The notes: generated from the letters alone by a model not told the origin. A stretch of DNA of 64,000 bases from Chloroflexi bacterium 44-23 (GCA_001899005.1 MKUW01000015.1:372001-436000), one strand, 5' to 3'. Shown: positions 1 through 9,509, counted from the first letter of the stretch. Made by a program: numbers and translations.

Positions 1-809
1 CAGAAAGAAAAATTTGCTGCATATTCATAACCGATTTCGTTGCTGCGTTGTGATTGCAAAAGGTATTCAAGAGTTGGTATCAATTGTATGGCTGCCAGTC
101 CCAGTGCAATCAGAATTGCAATTGAAAATGCCAAAAGAGAATTAAACATCTTTCTGATGGGTTTTAATATCGGAAAAATGAGAAATATCCCCCCCAGTAC
201 CAGTGTATAAAGACTGGTTTGAGCATGACCACTTAATAGCTGCATTGTCACAAAACATGCAAGCAATAATGTTACTCGCCAATTCACGCGATCATAATTT
301 TCTCGAATTTTCAAAATCGCATATAAAATCCATGATATCCAGGTAAAAGACCAGACCATACTGATGAACGAAATTCTGCTGATGATGTAACCTGAGAAAA
401 CCCACATGAATCCGCCTAATAATTGACTTAATTCGGTCATTTTTAATTGCTTAAGGAAAAGACTCATTCCAATTGCAGCCAACATTACATGTAACAAATA
501 TAACCACGTAAATCCGTAGGCCAGGCCAGTAATCCCAGATAGCTTATAAAATATTATTAGAATCCAATTGAGTGGATAAAATATTGCCGATTGATAATTT
601 GCCATTAATGGGGAACCAAATCCATTCCATGCATTCCAGAGTGGGAATTCACCTGCAGTAATGCGTTCAATCGCAAATTTCATCCAAGGAATAAATTGGA
701 GGGTTGTTGTTCCCCAATAAAGAACTTTTCCATCAAGAAACGTTGGCAGATAAACAATTAAAATAACAATCACCAACGAAACTTGAACTCGAAATTTCTT
801 AAAATACAT
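1..809 (-). CDS. YfhO-like polytopic membrane protein, 3' part cut by the window edge
   Basis: An open frame starts at an ATG at 809 and runs through the left edge without a stop, giving 269 visible residues. The N-terminus has a membrane segment, then a lumenal-type loop with LQFIPW and FPLWNAWNGFGSPL, which matches the N-terminal signature of YfhO/GT-C-like membrane proteins (aromatic and Pro/Leu-Trp-Asn motif before alternating transmembrane helices). Several further hydrophobic segments follow. The start lies two bases after the stop of the preceding gene, so it is translationally linked as the last visible gene of a four-gene operon. YfhO in Firmicutes helps glycosylate lipoteichoic acid. 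The substrate here is unknown. Confidence 0.75.
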   Translation of the reverse strand, partial: MYFKKFRVQVSLVIVILIVYLPTFLDGKVLYWGTTTLQFIPWMKFAIERITAGEFPLWNAWNGFGSPLMANYQSAIFYPLNWILIIFYKLSGITGLAYGFTWLYLLHVMLAAIGMSLFLKQLKMTELSQLLGGFMWVFSGYIISRISFISMVWSFTWISWILYAILKIRENYDRVNWRVTLLLACFVTMQLLSGHAQTSLYTLVLGGIFLIFPILKPIRKMFNSLLAFSIAILIALGLAAIQLIPTLEYLLQSQRSNEIGYEYAANFSF

Positions 810-811
810 TT

Positions 812-2371
812 TCAAAATTCACCCGCCAGCAATAGTTTAAATACGCGATAATCATTATTTTCAAAGAGCAATTCTGAGTTACGGTACCACCAGGACTCTG
901 AATCTATTTCGTATGATTTTGGAAAAATGATGTAACGTACCCAAAATTGTTTCAGAAATTGATCGTTAGAGCTTAGGTTTTCTTGATCAAAAAATTGTGT
1001 GACGAACTTCTGAATTTGATCCAGATTTTTGCTTTCCGGACCATGTCCAGTAATCACTCGGACAGGAATATAGGCTGGTAAAACATTGCTAATATCATAT
1101 GGCGCTAAGACCACATCTTTTTTTTCACAATCTTCACCAATCGCTTGAACGGTTTCAATGACTGATAATGGTTGATAAATTGGTTGGTGCAAATTTGTTA
1201 CAGACAAAAGTGACCCGCTGTACAAGAAAATTGTTGAAAGGCATGTAAAAACAATAACCAAATTACGCCAGGTAGGTTTCTTTATTTTTCCAATGATGAT
1301 TGAAATAAAAATTGAGAGAATCACCCAATAACCATCGGAAAGACGGCGTTGAAGATTAATCGGGAAATAAACCAAAACCGGTAACAATATCGCCCAGCTT
1401 AAAAGAAATATTTTTCTCTGAATTTCAGATCGCCACTTCCACATGACAAAAACGAGACAGAGAAATCCAATCCCATAAGCCCACAGAAAATCAATCGGGG
1501 GAGGAGATTTGATAATGTTCTGGCCTTCCCAGGCGCTTAGATATGGATCAAAAATAAACATGTAAGTGTTATAAGCAAAAAACGGGAATGGAATAAGGAA
1601 AAAATATAAATTTTCTTTAATTGTCACAATCAGCAGTATTTTCCTGAATTTTAAAAACTCAGCCAGCTTCCATGCAAAAATGATCATCCATGCCAACGGA
1701 ATAATTAAAGGTTGAAAAAAACCAGCCAAAAGCAAATAAATACCTGCGGAAACTCTCCGGTCCAGCTGAAATATATCAATCCCAGGTTGCAATAGCATTC
1801 TAAAAGCGCGCAGCATCAAACCACGTGCAAACAGTAAATGTGGTAATCCAAAAATTGACAAAAAACCAAAAGCTTCAGGCGAATAAAATTCTAATGGAAG
1901 TCTTCCGTTAAAAAGTATAACCAACCAGCCCAGGCCTCCACCTACACTCGAAATAATCACGGCAATTTTCGCGAGATTTGATGATGGTATGAAAATTTTT
2001 GCAAATCGGTAAGTCTCTGTTATCAAAAACAAGATTCCAACCCAGCGAAAGATTTGAAAGATTGAAATTAATTGAAGGTGTAATTCAGGTGTGTGGGCAA
2101 GCTTACCAAGAAGATAATAAGGCAGAAACGCAAGAAAACCATTTTGTGGATATGCGCTATAAGGAGTTCGGAAAAGCCAATCACCAGCTGAACCGCTTAG
2201 CATTTTTGCTATGTAAGAATTTCCATCTTCTACCCCGAATAAGAACCCACTAAATTGAAAAGAAGTGCCGCGCGCAAGGTCGAAGCCAATCGATATCGGC
2301 ACAGTGGTCAGCACGATTAAAAATGCAGACCAAATTAAAAGCCATTGTTGGTCCTTATTTTTTGCGTTCAC
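812..2371 (-). CDS. polytopic membrane protein, paralogue of the product of 4438-5985
   Basis: About 519 residues with roughly ten or more transmembrane helices. The N-terminal part carries DGNSYIAKMLSGSAGDW, closely matching DGNTYLAKMQQGYAGEW in the protein encoded at 4438-5985. Both also share FGGGLGWL/VGGGLGWL and an LNLQRR motif near the C-terminal third, so they are paralogues. I chose the GTG at 2371, because GAGG lies six bases before it. The upstream GTG at 2383 has no ribosome-binding site. The gene overlaps the end of the preceding YfhO gene by 17 bases. The architecture (loop with acidic residues between the first helices, many helices, soluble C-terminal tail) resembles GT-C glycosyltransferases, but I cannot name a substrate. 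Confidence 0.8.
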   Translation of the reverse strand: MNAKNKDQQWLLIWSAFLIVLTTVPISIGFDLARGTSFQFSGFLFGVEDGNSYIAKMLSGSAGDWLFRTPYSAYPQNGFLAFLPYYLLGKLAHTPELHLQLISIFQIFRWVGILFLITETYRFAKIFIPSSNLAKIAVIISSVGGGLGWLVILFNGRLPLEFYSPEAFGFLSIFGLPHLLFARGLMLRAFRMLLQPGIDIFQLDRRVSAGIYLLLAGFFQPLIIPLAWMIIFAWKLAEFLKFRKILLIVTIKENLYFFLIPFPFFAYNTYMFIFDPYLSAWEGQNIIKSPPPIDFLWAYGIGFLCLVFVMWKWRSEIQRKIFLLSWAILLPVLVYFPINLQRRLSDGYWVILSIFISIIIGKIKKPTWRNLVIVFTCLSTIFLYSGSLLSVTNLHQPIYQPLSVIETVQAIGEDCEKKDVVLAPYDISNVLPAYIPVRVITGHGPESKNLDQIQKFVTQFFDQENLSSNDQFLKQFWVRYIIFPKSYEIDSESWWYRNSELLFENNDYRVFKLLLAGEF

Positions 2372-4445
2372 GCCTGACCTCACGAATAATCAAGATGACA
2401 ACGGCCAGAAGACTAAAGTATTGAATAATGAATCCATAAGCAACCAATCTTGGTTTGTAAGTAAAGACAATATTATGATCCCCTGACGGCACTTCAATAG
2501 CACGAAATATACCTTCCTGTACAACAGCAGTCTTCATTCCATCAATAGAAGCTTCCCAACCAGGATAGAAAATTTCTCGAAGAATTAATCTTCCCCCACT
2601 TTGAGTGTGTAAAACAATTCGATTGGGTTCAAAACTTAAAAGATCAACCATTGAATTGTTATTTTGGAAAAAAGCAATAGCTGGTTCAATATTAAATTCA
2701 TAAAGATATTTCTCTGAAATAATTTTGGCGCTGGAAAAACCCGGGCAATGATCCAACGTGAAATCGGATATGACATAAACAACATTCAACGCCCTCAATT
2801 TTTCAACTTTAGGACATGAAGAACGATTATCGCTGGCCGGATTGCCGCTCTTAAAAGGTGGTAATGTGACACTATAACCATTATTTTTGATCCCTGAAGT
2901 TAGTTCAAAGAAATCCACATAGTAAGAAAGCTGCATTGGGTCAATACCATTTATTTGATTAATCCTCCAATATGCCCCTTCTTCCTGGCTGATGCTGTAA
3001 CTCGGTGTGTAAATTCGTGCAAATTCCGGTATCGATTCCAATTTGTCCATAAGGGGGGCTTTATTGTTGAGGTGATTTATTGCATTTTTGGGTTGTAAAT
3101 TAATGAAATTAATCCCAGACAGATCAATGAATAATAATAACCCGAGAAAGATCGGTACCAAGTTCAATTCCATTTTTTGGTGGATAACCAAACCCAGGCT
3201 AATCGTTCCTAAAAGAAAGAACGTAAGACTCCATACGATTGTCCACGCCAATTTAGACGTTACTAAATAAGCACCGGCCGCGAATAATACCAGGAATACA
3301 GTCACAGGTACGAGAAAAAAGAAACGATCAAATTTATACCCTTTTGGATTAGAAAGAAAATAATCAATAATAAAAGCTGAAATAACAGCAAAAGAAAAAA
3401 CTGTAAGGAACGCAAACCTGCTGGGAACGCGTAAAAGAGAGATTCCTGGAATTTCAAAGAAATATTTTAACAAAGGAATTTGACTTCCAAATGATAACAG
3501 CATAGCAACACCGGCAACCCAATACCAAAAACGAATTGGTTTGTTCTCTTGAACCAAAACTAAGCCTAAAATGACCATTAATATAACCACGGCGGATGGG
3601 TAAAGAACCCATTCAGCCAATCCCCCAGAGTTCGGGATTACAAGCCCGAGCAAATTTGCAGTATTCAACGCATAAACTGAACGTTCCGCTAAGGTAAGCG
3701 AATATCTGGAAGTATATTGAACGTATTCTATTAAAGGCAGCCACATCGCACTTGATGTCAACAATCCTATCAAACCGGAAATCAAGCTGGTTTTAAATTT
3801 TTGAGATAGTTTTCCTTCATGAGTGAACAGATAGGCTAACCACAACATGCCAGCAGGAACACCCCAACGTGCATCTGCACAAATGATAAAACCGATTACC
3901 ATCCCCGCAAGAAATCTATATAAGCTCGAATTTCGAGCACCAATCTTTTTTGTGAAATAAAACAACCAGGGAGTCCAGAAATATGCATAGAGGAAGCTTA
4001 AATGTCCTGCGGCAAAGTGGGCAAAGACTTTCGTTGACAGAACCAAAGCAATTGCACCAAAAATGGATCCATATTGAGAACGTCCTTCTGCGCGCAAGAA
4101 AAAATACATTCCAAAAGCCGCCATTGTCAGATGCAGAATAAAGACGATGTTAATTCCAGCCGGTAAAGGAAACAAAATCGCGATCCAACCCCAAATATAC
4201 GCAATCCCTGATAGAGGGTTTGCAGAGAAAGGATAGCCAGATTGGATTAAATTTGACCATAAAGGAATTTGGTGATCATTAATTATCCCATTCTGAAGTT
4301 GTAAAAGATTCGGAAAATGACTGATCGGTATATCCGAAAATCCGGAACCCGGCAAATAAAAGAAATCATTTAAATGGACCAGAATATCAGCTGAAGATAT
4401 CAAGAGTAAAACAAGCATGACAAGAAAAACAACTTTCTTAGTCAT
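2355..4445 (-). CDS. YfhO family membrane protein
   Basis: 696 residues. The N-terminal helix is followed by FPNLLQLQNG and IPLWSNLIQSGYPF, then many transmembrane helices. A C-terminal extracytoplasmic domain (about residues 590-670) contains the YfhO hallmark YPGWEASIDG followed by RAIEVPSGDHNIVFTYKP, and a last helix ends in a basic RREVRRERKK-like tail. This order is typical of the YfhO family, implicated in adding sugars to cell-surface polymers in Firmicutes. The ATG at 4445 overlaps the stop of the upstream gene by 8 bases, showing translational coupling. It is the second gene of the first copy of the duplicated two-gene module. The specific sugar or polymer cannot be read from sequence. 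Confidence 0.85.
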   Translation of the reverse strand: MTKKVVFLVMLVLLLISSADILVHLNDFFYLPGSGFSDIPISHFPNLLQLQNGIINDHQIPLWSNLIQSGYPFSANPLSGIAYIWGWIAILFPLPAGINIVFILHLTMAAFGMYFFLRAEGRSQYGSIFGAIALVLSTKVFAHFAAGHLSFLYAYFWTPWLFYFTKKIGARNSSLYRFLAGMVIGFIICADARWGVPAGMLWLAYLFTHEGKLSQKFKTSLISGLIGLLTSSAMWLPLIEYVQYTSRYSLTLAERSVYALNTANLLGLVIPNSGGLAEWVLYPSAVVILMVILGLVLVQENKPIRFWYWVAGVAMLLSFGSQIPLLKYFFEIPGISLLRVPSRFAFLTVFSFAVISAFIIDYFLSNPKGYKFDRFFFLVPVTVFLVLFAAGAYLVTSKLAWTIVWSLTFFLLGTISLGLVIHQKMELNLVPIFLGLLLFIDLSGINFINLQPKNAINHLNNKAPLMDKLESIPEFARIYTPSYSISQEEGAYWRINQINGIDPMQLSYYVDFFELTSGIKNNGYSVTLPPFKSGNPASDNRSSCPKVEKLRALNVVYVISDFTLDHCPGFSSAKIISEKYLYEFNIEPAIAFFQNNNSMVDLLSFEPNRIVLHTQSGGRLILREIFYPGWEASIDGMKTAVVQEGIFRAIEVPSGDHNIVFTYKPRLVAYGFIIQYFSLLAVVILIIREVRRERKK

Positions 4446-5985
4446 CCGATACCTTAAAGATCTTCACATATTCGTCGGCATATACAAGATGAAATCTGTC
4501 CAAGATCCTGAGATTTGATAACGTTTGTTCCTCCAGACCGTAAAATAAATAATCAACCTCCCAAATTTTAATTAGATCCCGGCTCGTTCCGAAAGGTTCT
4601 TGTGTCCAAAAATCAGTTACTTGCAACAAAGTTTGATTGGCATTTACAGTTTCAAATGGATGACCATAAACTGTCTTAACAGGCGCTAAAGAAGGTAACA
4701 ACAAACCAGTATGTGGCCCAGAAAATACAACCGACTCCGGTTCAACTGAATTTGACATCCAAGTTGCAGGTTTTTCCAGGTAAGTTGGCAAAAAAAGGTT
4801 CTCGTTTCGGGTTTTGATGGCATTGATGGAACCTGTCAATACGAAAAGTGATGAAGGAAGACCCAAAAGCGTAATTAATAATACGATTCTGATCTTGATC
4901 CTTTCATTTGTAAATTGGTCAATTTGAAAATAGCGGTTTAAAAATAAGAAAAAAAGGGCAGCGACAGGTATATAAAAGCCAACCATAAATCGTCTTTGCA
5001 GATTAAGCGGTAAATACAATAAGATGATTGTTGAAAATATCCAAATCGCTAAAGTCGTTTCCAATGAAGTCAATCGAAATGGGCCCCGTATCCTTATCAA
5101 GAAATACATCCAAACCAGCCCGATTAGAAATGGTGAAAATGAAAATAAAAAATTAAGTATCGTTGGTGCTGGGGTAATATTTTGGGCATTCCAACCGCTT
5201 AACAACAAATCGTTTTTTATTGAGAGGAACTGATAAAGAACAACCGGCAAACTGAATGCAGCCGCAATAGCAAAGTCAATGATTTCTTCCTTCGCGCCTT
5301 CCTCCCGATGAATTATCACCTGGCTTAAAAGAATAATCAGGATGATCACTACTGAAAATGGAGAAATATTCGCAAGAACAAAACCAATTAAACCAAACGA
5401 TGCCTTGTGCCACCAATGCTTTACAGGCGTTAAACCAAAAATAAGCGCTAAAAGTATTAATGCAATGCTCAGAGGAAAATGTGGGTTTGAAAGTGCTGAA
5501 AGGAAAGGAAAAGCCTCTGCAACCCAAAAATCTGCTGGCAAATCACCTGAGATCAAATAAAGCCAGCCCAGCCCCCCACCGAATAATAAGATGAATACAA
5601 TAAAGAATTTTAGATATGCGAGTTTAATTGGCATTAATTTAACGAATTTAATTATCACAAAAAACATAAAAACAGAAGATAGGATTCTTGCAGTGTGAAA
5701 AACCCATAAAACAGGTAAATGAAAAAGTTTAGCAGCATGACCCAATAATAAGTAAAAAATGAATAATAAGACCTTGCCGTTGCTGGCTGAAGTGTAAGGA
5801 AGCTGATAAAACCATTCGCCAGCATAACCTTGCTGCATTTTAGCAAGGTAAGTATTCCCGTCGATTGGATTCAATAAAAATCCGTTGAAAACTTGATCTT
5901 TATTATTTGATAAGAACCCAAAAACGAAGGGAGAAATAAGAACGGTTAACCAGAATAAAAGCAAAAGGACTTTATTACGGTTCAT
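4438..5985 (-). CDS. polytopic membrane protein, first gene of the YfhO-module operon
   Basis: 515 residues with about ten transmembrane segments and a soluble C-terminal tail of roughly 110 residues. It shares DGNTYLAKMQQGYAGEW, FGGGLGWL and LPLNLQRRF with the protein of 812-2371, so the two are diverged copies. The start ATG at 5985 has no Shine-Dalgarno site. Instead a strong promoter places transcription initiation at or next to the A of the ATG (see the promoter at 5994-6022). It is coupled to the YfhO gene downstream. The layout suggests a GT-C type glycosyltransferase or a lipid-linked sugar handling protein, but this is inference from topology only. Confidence 0.8.
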   Translation of the reverse strand: MNRNKVLLLLFWLTVLISPFVFGFLSNNKDQVFNGFLLNPIDGNTYLAKMQQGYAGEWFYQLPYTSASNGKVLLFIFYLLLGHAAKLFHLPVLWVFHTARILSSVFMFFVIIKFVKLMPIKLAYLKFFIVFILLFGGGLGWLYLISGDLPADFWVAEAFPFLSALSNPHFPLSIALILLALIFGLTPVKHWWHKASFGLIGFVLANISPFSVVIILIILLSQVIIHREEGAKEEIIDFAIAAAFSLPVVLYQFLSIKNDLLLSGWNAQNITPAPTILNFLFSFSPFLIGLVWMYFLIRIRGPFRLTSLETTLAIWIFSTIILLYLPLNLQRRFMVGFYIPVAALFFLFLNRYFQIDQFTNERIKIRIVLLITLLGLPSSLFVLTGSINAIKTRNENLFLPTYLEKPATWMSNSVEPESVVFSGPHTGLLLPSLAPVKTVYGHPFETVNANQTLLQVTDFWTQEPFGTSRDLIKIWEVDYLFYGLEEQTLSNLRILDRFHLVYADEYVKIFKVSDD

Positions 5986-5993
5986 TGAATTCG

Positions 5994-6022
5994 AGTATAC
6001 ATGAACTGAATAAAAATCTCAA
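5994..6022 (-). promoter_or_regulatory. promoter of the YfhO-module operon, leaderless type
   Basis: On the minus strand TTGAGA (6022-6017), a 17-base spacer, then TATACT (5999-5994). Only 8 bases separate the -10 box from the ATG at 5985, so transcription would begin at the start codon or one base before it. No Shine-Dalgarno motif is present. The -10 box lies in a 12-base sequence, GTATACATGAAC, that recurs at 6056. Confidence 0.7.
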
Positions 6023-6049
6023 TTTCGATCTCCAAATCATTCACTTGAC

Positions 6050-6078
6050 TTGCTTGTATACATGACCACATCTATAAT
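6050..6078 (+). promoter_or_regulatory. promoter of the zinc-ribbon/NACHT pair, leaderless type
   Basis: TTGCTT (6050-6055), 17-base spacer, perfect TATAAT (6073-6078), then 7 bases to the ATG at 6086. Transcription is predicted to start at about 6085-6086, i.e. at the start codon. Upstream in-frame TTG and ATG codons at 6050 and 6062 lie inside the promoter and cannot be translated from this transcript. The spacer contains GTATACATGACC (6056-6067), a near copy of the sequence at 5995-6006 in the divergent promoter. Confidence 0.7.
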
Positions 6079-6085
6079 CAAGATT

Positions 6086-6787
6086 ATGAGCCAACGTGGA
6101 TTTTTATATAGCCTGCAATTAATAGATTCGCAAATTGACAAAATTCTTGATCGCATCAATGTGATTAACACCAGAATTCAAGACAAAGAGCTGGTTACCA
6201 ATGCGCAATTCGTAAAAAACGAGGCAGAGCAAAAGGCGACGAAAAAACAATCAGAAATTCGAAAACTGGAAGATCAAATCAACTCAATTGTTTATAAAAA
6301 GAAGGAGAGTGAAAAAGAACTCTATGGGGGAAAAATTAAGAATCCGAAGGAATTACAATTATTACAGGAAGAGATATCATCGCTTAAAAATAGAATTTCA
6401 CAATTAGAAGATGAATTGTTTAATCTAATGATTGAAAATGAGACCCTCGAGCATGAATTGCAGGCAGCTGAAACAAATCTACTAAAAATTACAACTGACA
6501 AAGCCGCTGAAGTTGCCGATTTGGAATCTGAAAAAACGCAACTTCTAACTGAGTTGAATGTCTTGAAAATCGAAGAGGAACCTATCCAAGCTCATATTGA
6601 TTCCGATTTGTTAAATAAATACCAGAAGCTAAGAATTTCAAAAAATCGTTTGGCTGTTGTAATTGTTGAAGAAAACGCTTGCAGCGGGTGTGGCAACAGC
6701 CTTACCCTGGCAGAATTGCAGAAGATAAAATCACCGATCGATGAATATTACTGCCCGGTTTGTAAACGCATATTGTATTATGGGTAA
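6086..6787 (+). CDS. coiled-coil protein with C-terminal C4 zinc ribbon
   Basis: 233 residues from the ATG at 6086, chosen because earlier in-frame starts fall inside the promoter. Residues about 10-180 form a long heptad-rich coiled coil (runs of E, K, Q, L), and the C-terminus holds a four-cysteine ribbon, CSGCGNSL ... YYCPVCKRILYYG. This is the layout of the bacterial zf-RING_7/DUF164 family (Helicobacter HP0958 and chlamydial CdsZ are studied members, linked to flagellar or type III functions and RNA binding). No flagellar genes are nearby, so the role here is open. The stop is 5 bases before the NACHT-protein start, so the two are co-transcribed. Confidence 0.85.
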   Translation: MSQRGFLYSLQLIDSQIDKILDRINVINTRIQDKELVTNAQFVKNEAEQKATKKQSEIRKLEDQINSIVYKKKESEKELYGGKIKNPKELQLLQEEISSLKNRISQLEDELFNLMIENETLEHELQAAETNLLKITTDKAAEVADLESEKTQLLTELNVLKIEEEPIQAHIDSDLLNKYQKLRISKNRLAVVIVEENACSGCGNSLTLAELQKIKSPIDEYYCPVCKRILYYG

Positions 6788-6792
6788 TTTTA

Positions 6793-9192
6793 ATGCTTAA
6801 CTGGTTAAAACACTTTCAACTCGAAAGAATTTCTTTCTTTATAGGGTTTTTGACGGCTTCACTTTTTTGGTGGTTATTTGTTAAAACCAAGAAATGGTGG
6901 CCAGAAATTACCAATTCTCTCAAAAATATGAGCGAAAATATTCGTCGCAACCAATCGTATGGATTGGTTATTGCTCTTCGGAAAGATGTTATCAAGCGTT
7001 CACAATCAAATCACATTGGGGCAAAGCTCTTCCGTCTAAACGAAATTCTTGTAGAACCATCATTTCTTATACCTCCCCATTTGAATATCGGTGCTGAAAA
7101 ATCGCTTTTTCAAGAAGAAGCTGCCAATATGGTAGCGTTTTCTCCAGAATTAACCGTTATTAGTCGCAATTTTTCGGTACCAAAAATAGAAATCTACAAC
7201 GCAATTCAAAAATATCCACGTATTGCTATCAGTGGGATTCCCGGATCCGGAAAAACATTTACGATGGCTCATTTAGCCAGTTTAATTGCGGAAAAAAATG
7301 TTGCTTGTGGAAATTGCAGTGGCAAAACACCGTTTTACTTTCATGTCTATGATACAAGTATGTTACTTTCCCCTAATCATGATTTACCCACCCACATTTA
7401 TAAAGCAATATCCCCCTATTTACCTTCTTCCCAATTACCAAAACTGGCTAAATTCATTGATCATGAATTAACCAAAGGTAACGCAATCATCATTCTTGAT
7501 GGATTGGACGAGCTACACGAAAGTGATGCTGACAAGATACTGGAGATGATTGAAAGATCCACTAGCACGTATCCATTCACACAATGGGTACTGTCAACTT
7601 CACCTTATTATTTCGGAAATCTGGAACGAATGAATTTCGTTGTTTTACCAATCGCAGCGATGTCTAACGCTGAAATCAATGAACTTCACCAAAAATGGAT
7701 TTCATTATGGTACCGACACATTTTTGGTGAGGATAGTCAAACACCTTATTATCTTAAACGGGAACTTCTCCTTAATTGGGCGAATTTCACACCGCCGGGC
7801 TATACATCTTTGGAAAATACACTTTATATCTGGGGAGCACTATCCGGAGATTTGCGTGGTAATGATACATTATCGATTTATGAAAGTTTGTTCTCACGAA
7901 TTTTCCAAGCCGGCTATTCTCCGGATGCTTTGGCAGCCTTCGCTTATCAATTTATTGAAGCCGATTCAACAGCACTGCCTGCCAAAAAATCAGAGGGCAG
8001 CCTTTCCGAACCGCTGCTTGATTGGGGAATCCTAAGCCATAAAAACGATTTATTGGTGTTTAATTATATTGATCTCCTAACATATCTGGCCAGTATGTAT
8101 CCGAAACTAAAACATACACCAGAGAAAATCGAACTCCTCGTTCGCAATGCAATCGATTTTTCCTATATGGGATTTTTGTCTGCTCGGAATGCTCAACCCA
8201 AATGGGTAGAAAATAGCTTGCAAATAGATCAGGCACCTTTATATTACAACTTAACGACGATCTTCCCCTGGCTACGCCATGCTCCGATTAATACGCCGTG
8301 GCGAACCGCTTTATTTAAGACTTTGATCCAATTGATTCAAAACCCAATCACACCAACCGGAATAAAGACCCGACTTTCATCCGCATTTGCTTATGCGAAT
8401 GACCCTTCTTTGAATGTTTTTTGCAAACAGCTCTTATCACAATCGGATAATAACTACAAAATATTGGCCCTTCTCTTGATTGGCTCCACTTCTGATAATT
8501 CATTGAATAATGAAATTATTGCTTCACTTTCGACATCGTCATCACAAATTCAAAAATATTCGGCACTGGCTTTGTCTGTATTTGAAGATGATCAAAGTTA
8601 TCATGCTCTGGCCTTATTGCTTTTAAACGCTGACGAGGATGTTCGCAAACTGGTAGCAGAAAGTCTGGCGAACATGAAATTACAGGGCATTGATATTTTG
8701 AAGGATGCAATTACACTCGAGGATATTTCGGTTCGTCGATCCGCAATTTTTGGACTCGCCCACATTAATGAATTGTGGGCTTATGAATTACTTGGAAAAT
8801 TATCGATCGAAGATTCACAATGGGTAGTACGAAATGTAGCCCATCAAGCAGTCGAATATTTGGATTCTCAATCACAATTTTCCCCCCAAACAGTAATCCC
8901 TCTATATGAAAAAGAATGGTTGATTCAATTCGCAGCTGACCAGAACCTCGGTATTTCACCGGAAATCAACCCGACTCCCTTGTTGCTGAAAGCAATCAAT
9001 TCCGGTACAGAGCAAGAAAAACTAAACGCTATGGCAGAATTACCATTGTTTATCGAAGGTACCCCGCAGGCCGACATCATACAGTTGGTCTATGATAGTA
9101 ACCAGCAAATTTCAGAAATGTGTGCCAATATGATTTGGAGAATATACCAATCCGGAACAGAGATTCTTATTGATCAAGCCAGTTTGATTTAA
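6793..9192 (+). CDS. membrane-anchored NACHT-type NTPase with HEAT-like repeats
   Basis: 799 residues. A single hydrophobic helix at about residues 13-30 anchors the N-terminus. A P-loop GIPGSGKT lies at 148-155 and a Walker B with the NACHT-type extended acidic motif IIILDGLDEL at 232-241. The central part (about 300-500) is helical winged-helix-like. Residues about 530-760 contain degenerate HEAT/Armadillo units such as SVRRSAIFGLAHINE and DEDVRKLVAESLANM. STAND NTPases of this build act as signal-gated switches, and many bacterial NACHT proteins are immune sensors, but membrane-anchored versions may be regulatory. No effector domain is evident. The stop overlaps the convergent DUF167 gene by 4 bases. 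Confidence 0.8.
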   Translation: MLNWLKHFQLERISFFIGFLTASLFWWLFVKTKKWWPEITNSLKNMSENIRRNQSYGLVIALRKDVIKRSQSNHIGAKLFRLNEILVEPSFLIPPHLNIGAEKSLFQEEAANMVAFSPELTVISRNFSVPKIEIYNAIQKYPRIAISGIPGSGKTFTMAHLASLIAEKNVACGNCSGKTPFYFHVYDTSMLLSPNHDLPTHIYKAISPYLPSSQLPKLAKFIDHELTKGNAIIILDGLDELHESDADKILEMIERSTSTYPFTQWVLSTSPYYFGNLERMNFVVLPIAAMSNAEINELHQKWISLWYRHIFGEDSQTPYYLKRELLLNWANFTPPGYTSLENTLYIWGALSGDLRGNDTLSIYESLFSRIFQAGYSPDALAAFAYQFIEADSTALPAKKSEGSLSEPLLDWGILSHKNDLLVFNYIDLLTYLASMYPKLKHTPEKIELLVRNAIDFSYMGFLSARNAQPKWVENSLQIDQAPLYYNLTTIFPWLRHAPINTPWRTALFKTLIQLIQNPITPTGIKTRLSSAFAYANDPSLNVFCKQLLSQSDNNYKILALLLIGSTSDNSLNNEIIASLSTSSSQIQKYSALALSVFEDDQSYHALALLLLNADEDVRKLVAESLANMKLQGIDILKDAITLEDISVRRSAIFGLAHINELWAYELLGKLSIEDSQWVVRNVAHQAVEYLDSQSQFSPQTVIPLYEKEWLIQFAADQNLGISPEINPTPLLLKAINSGTEQEKLNAMAELPLFIEGTPQADIIQLVYDSNQQISEMCANMIWRIYQSGTEILIDQASLI

Positions 9193-9509
9193 CTGATACT
9201 TGCCTGTGCGAGAATCTTATTCAGCTCTTCCGGATCGAAGCCATTAATAGTGACGATCAATTTATCATTTTTCCCAGTGATTAATTCGATTTGCTTCTTT
9301 TTTACATTGGTTAATCGCAATATTTCCTCGATAATCAATTGGTTTCGAAAGTCTTCCGAAGACCCGGTTGGAAAATAAAATTCTATAATGCCAGTTTTTA
9401 AGATCTTTCCAAATCCTAATTTCGTCAAGCTCTGCAAGCATTTCACAGCCACAGCCGTACCACTTCCTGAACCATTTAATTTATCCGGAAATTTCATTTT
9501 ACGATCCAA
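9189..9509 (-). CDS. DUF167 (YggU-like) family protein
   Basis: 106 residues, last gene of the long minus-strand operon. The order beta-strand KCLQSLTKLGF, then IIEFYFPTGSSEDFRNQLIIEEILRL, then KKKQIELITGKNDKLIVTINGF fits the small alpha/beta DUF167 fold, and it sits directly after yggT, its usual neighbour. The usual PPxxGKAN stretch is replaced by PTGSSEDFRNQ, so it is a divergent member. The ATG at 9509 overlaps the yggT stop by 11 bases. A second ATG at 9497 would start one base after that stop, and either is possible. Function of the family is unknown. Confidence 0.65.
   Translation of the reverse strand: MDRKMKFPDKLNGSGSGTAVAVKCLQSLTKLGFGKILKTGIIEFYFPTGSSEDFRNQLIIEEILRLTNVKKKQIELITGKNDKLIVTINGFDPEELNKILAQASIS

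Noticed and set aside
2265-2486. Small plus-strand frame across the junction of two minus-strand genes
   Set aside because: Low-complexity shadow of strongly supported membrane-protein genes, with no ribosome site.
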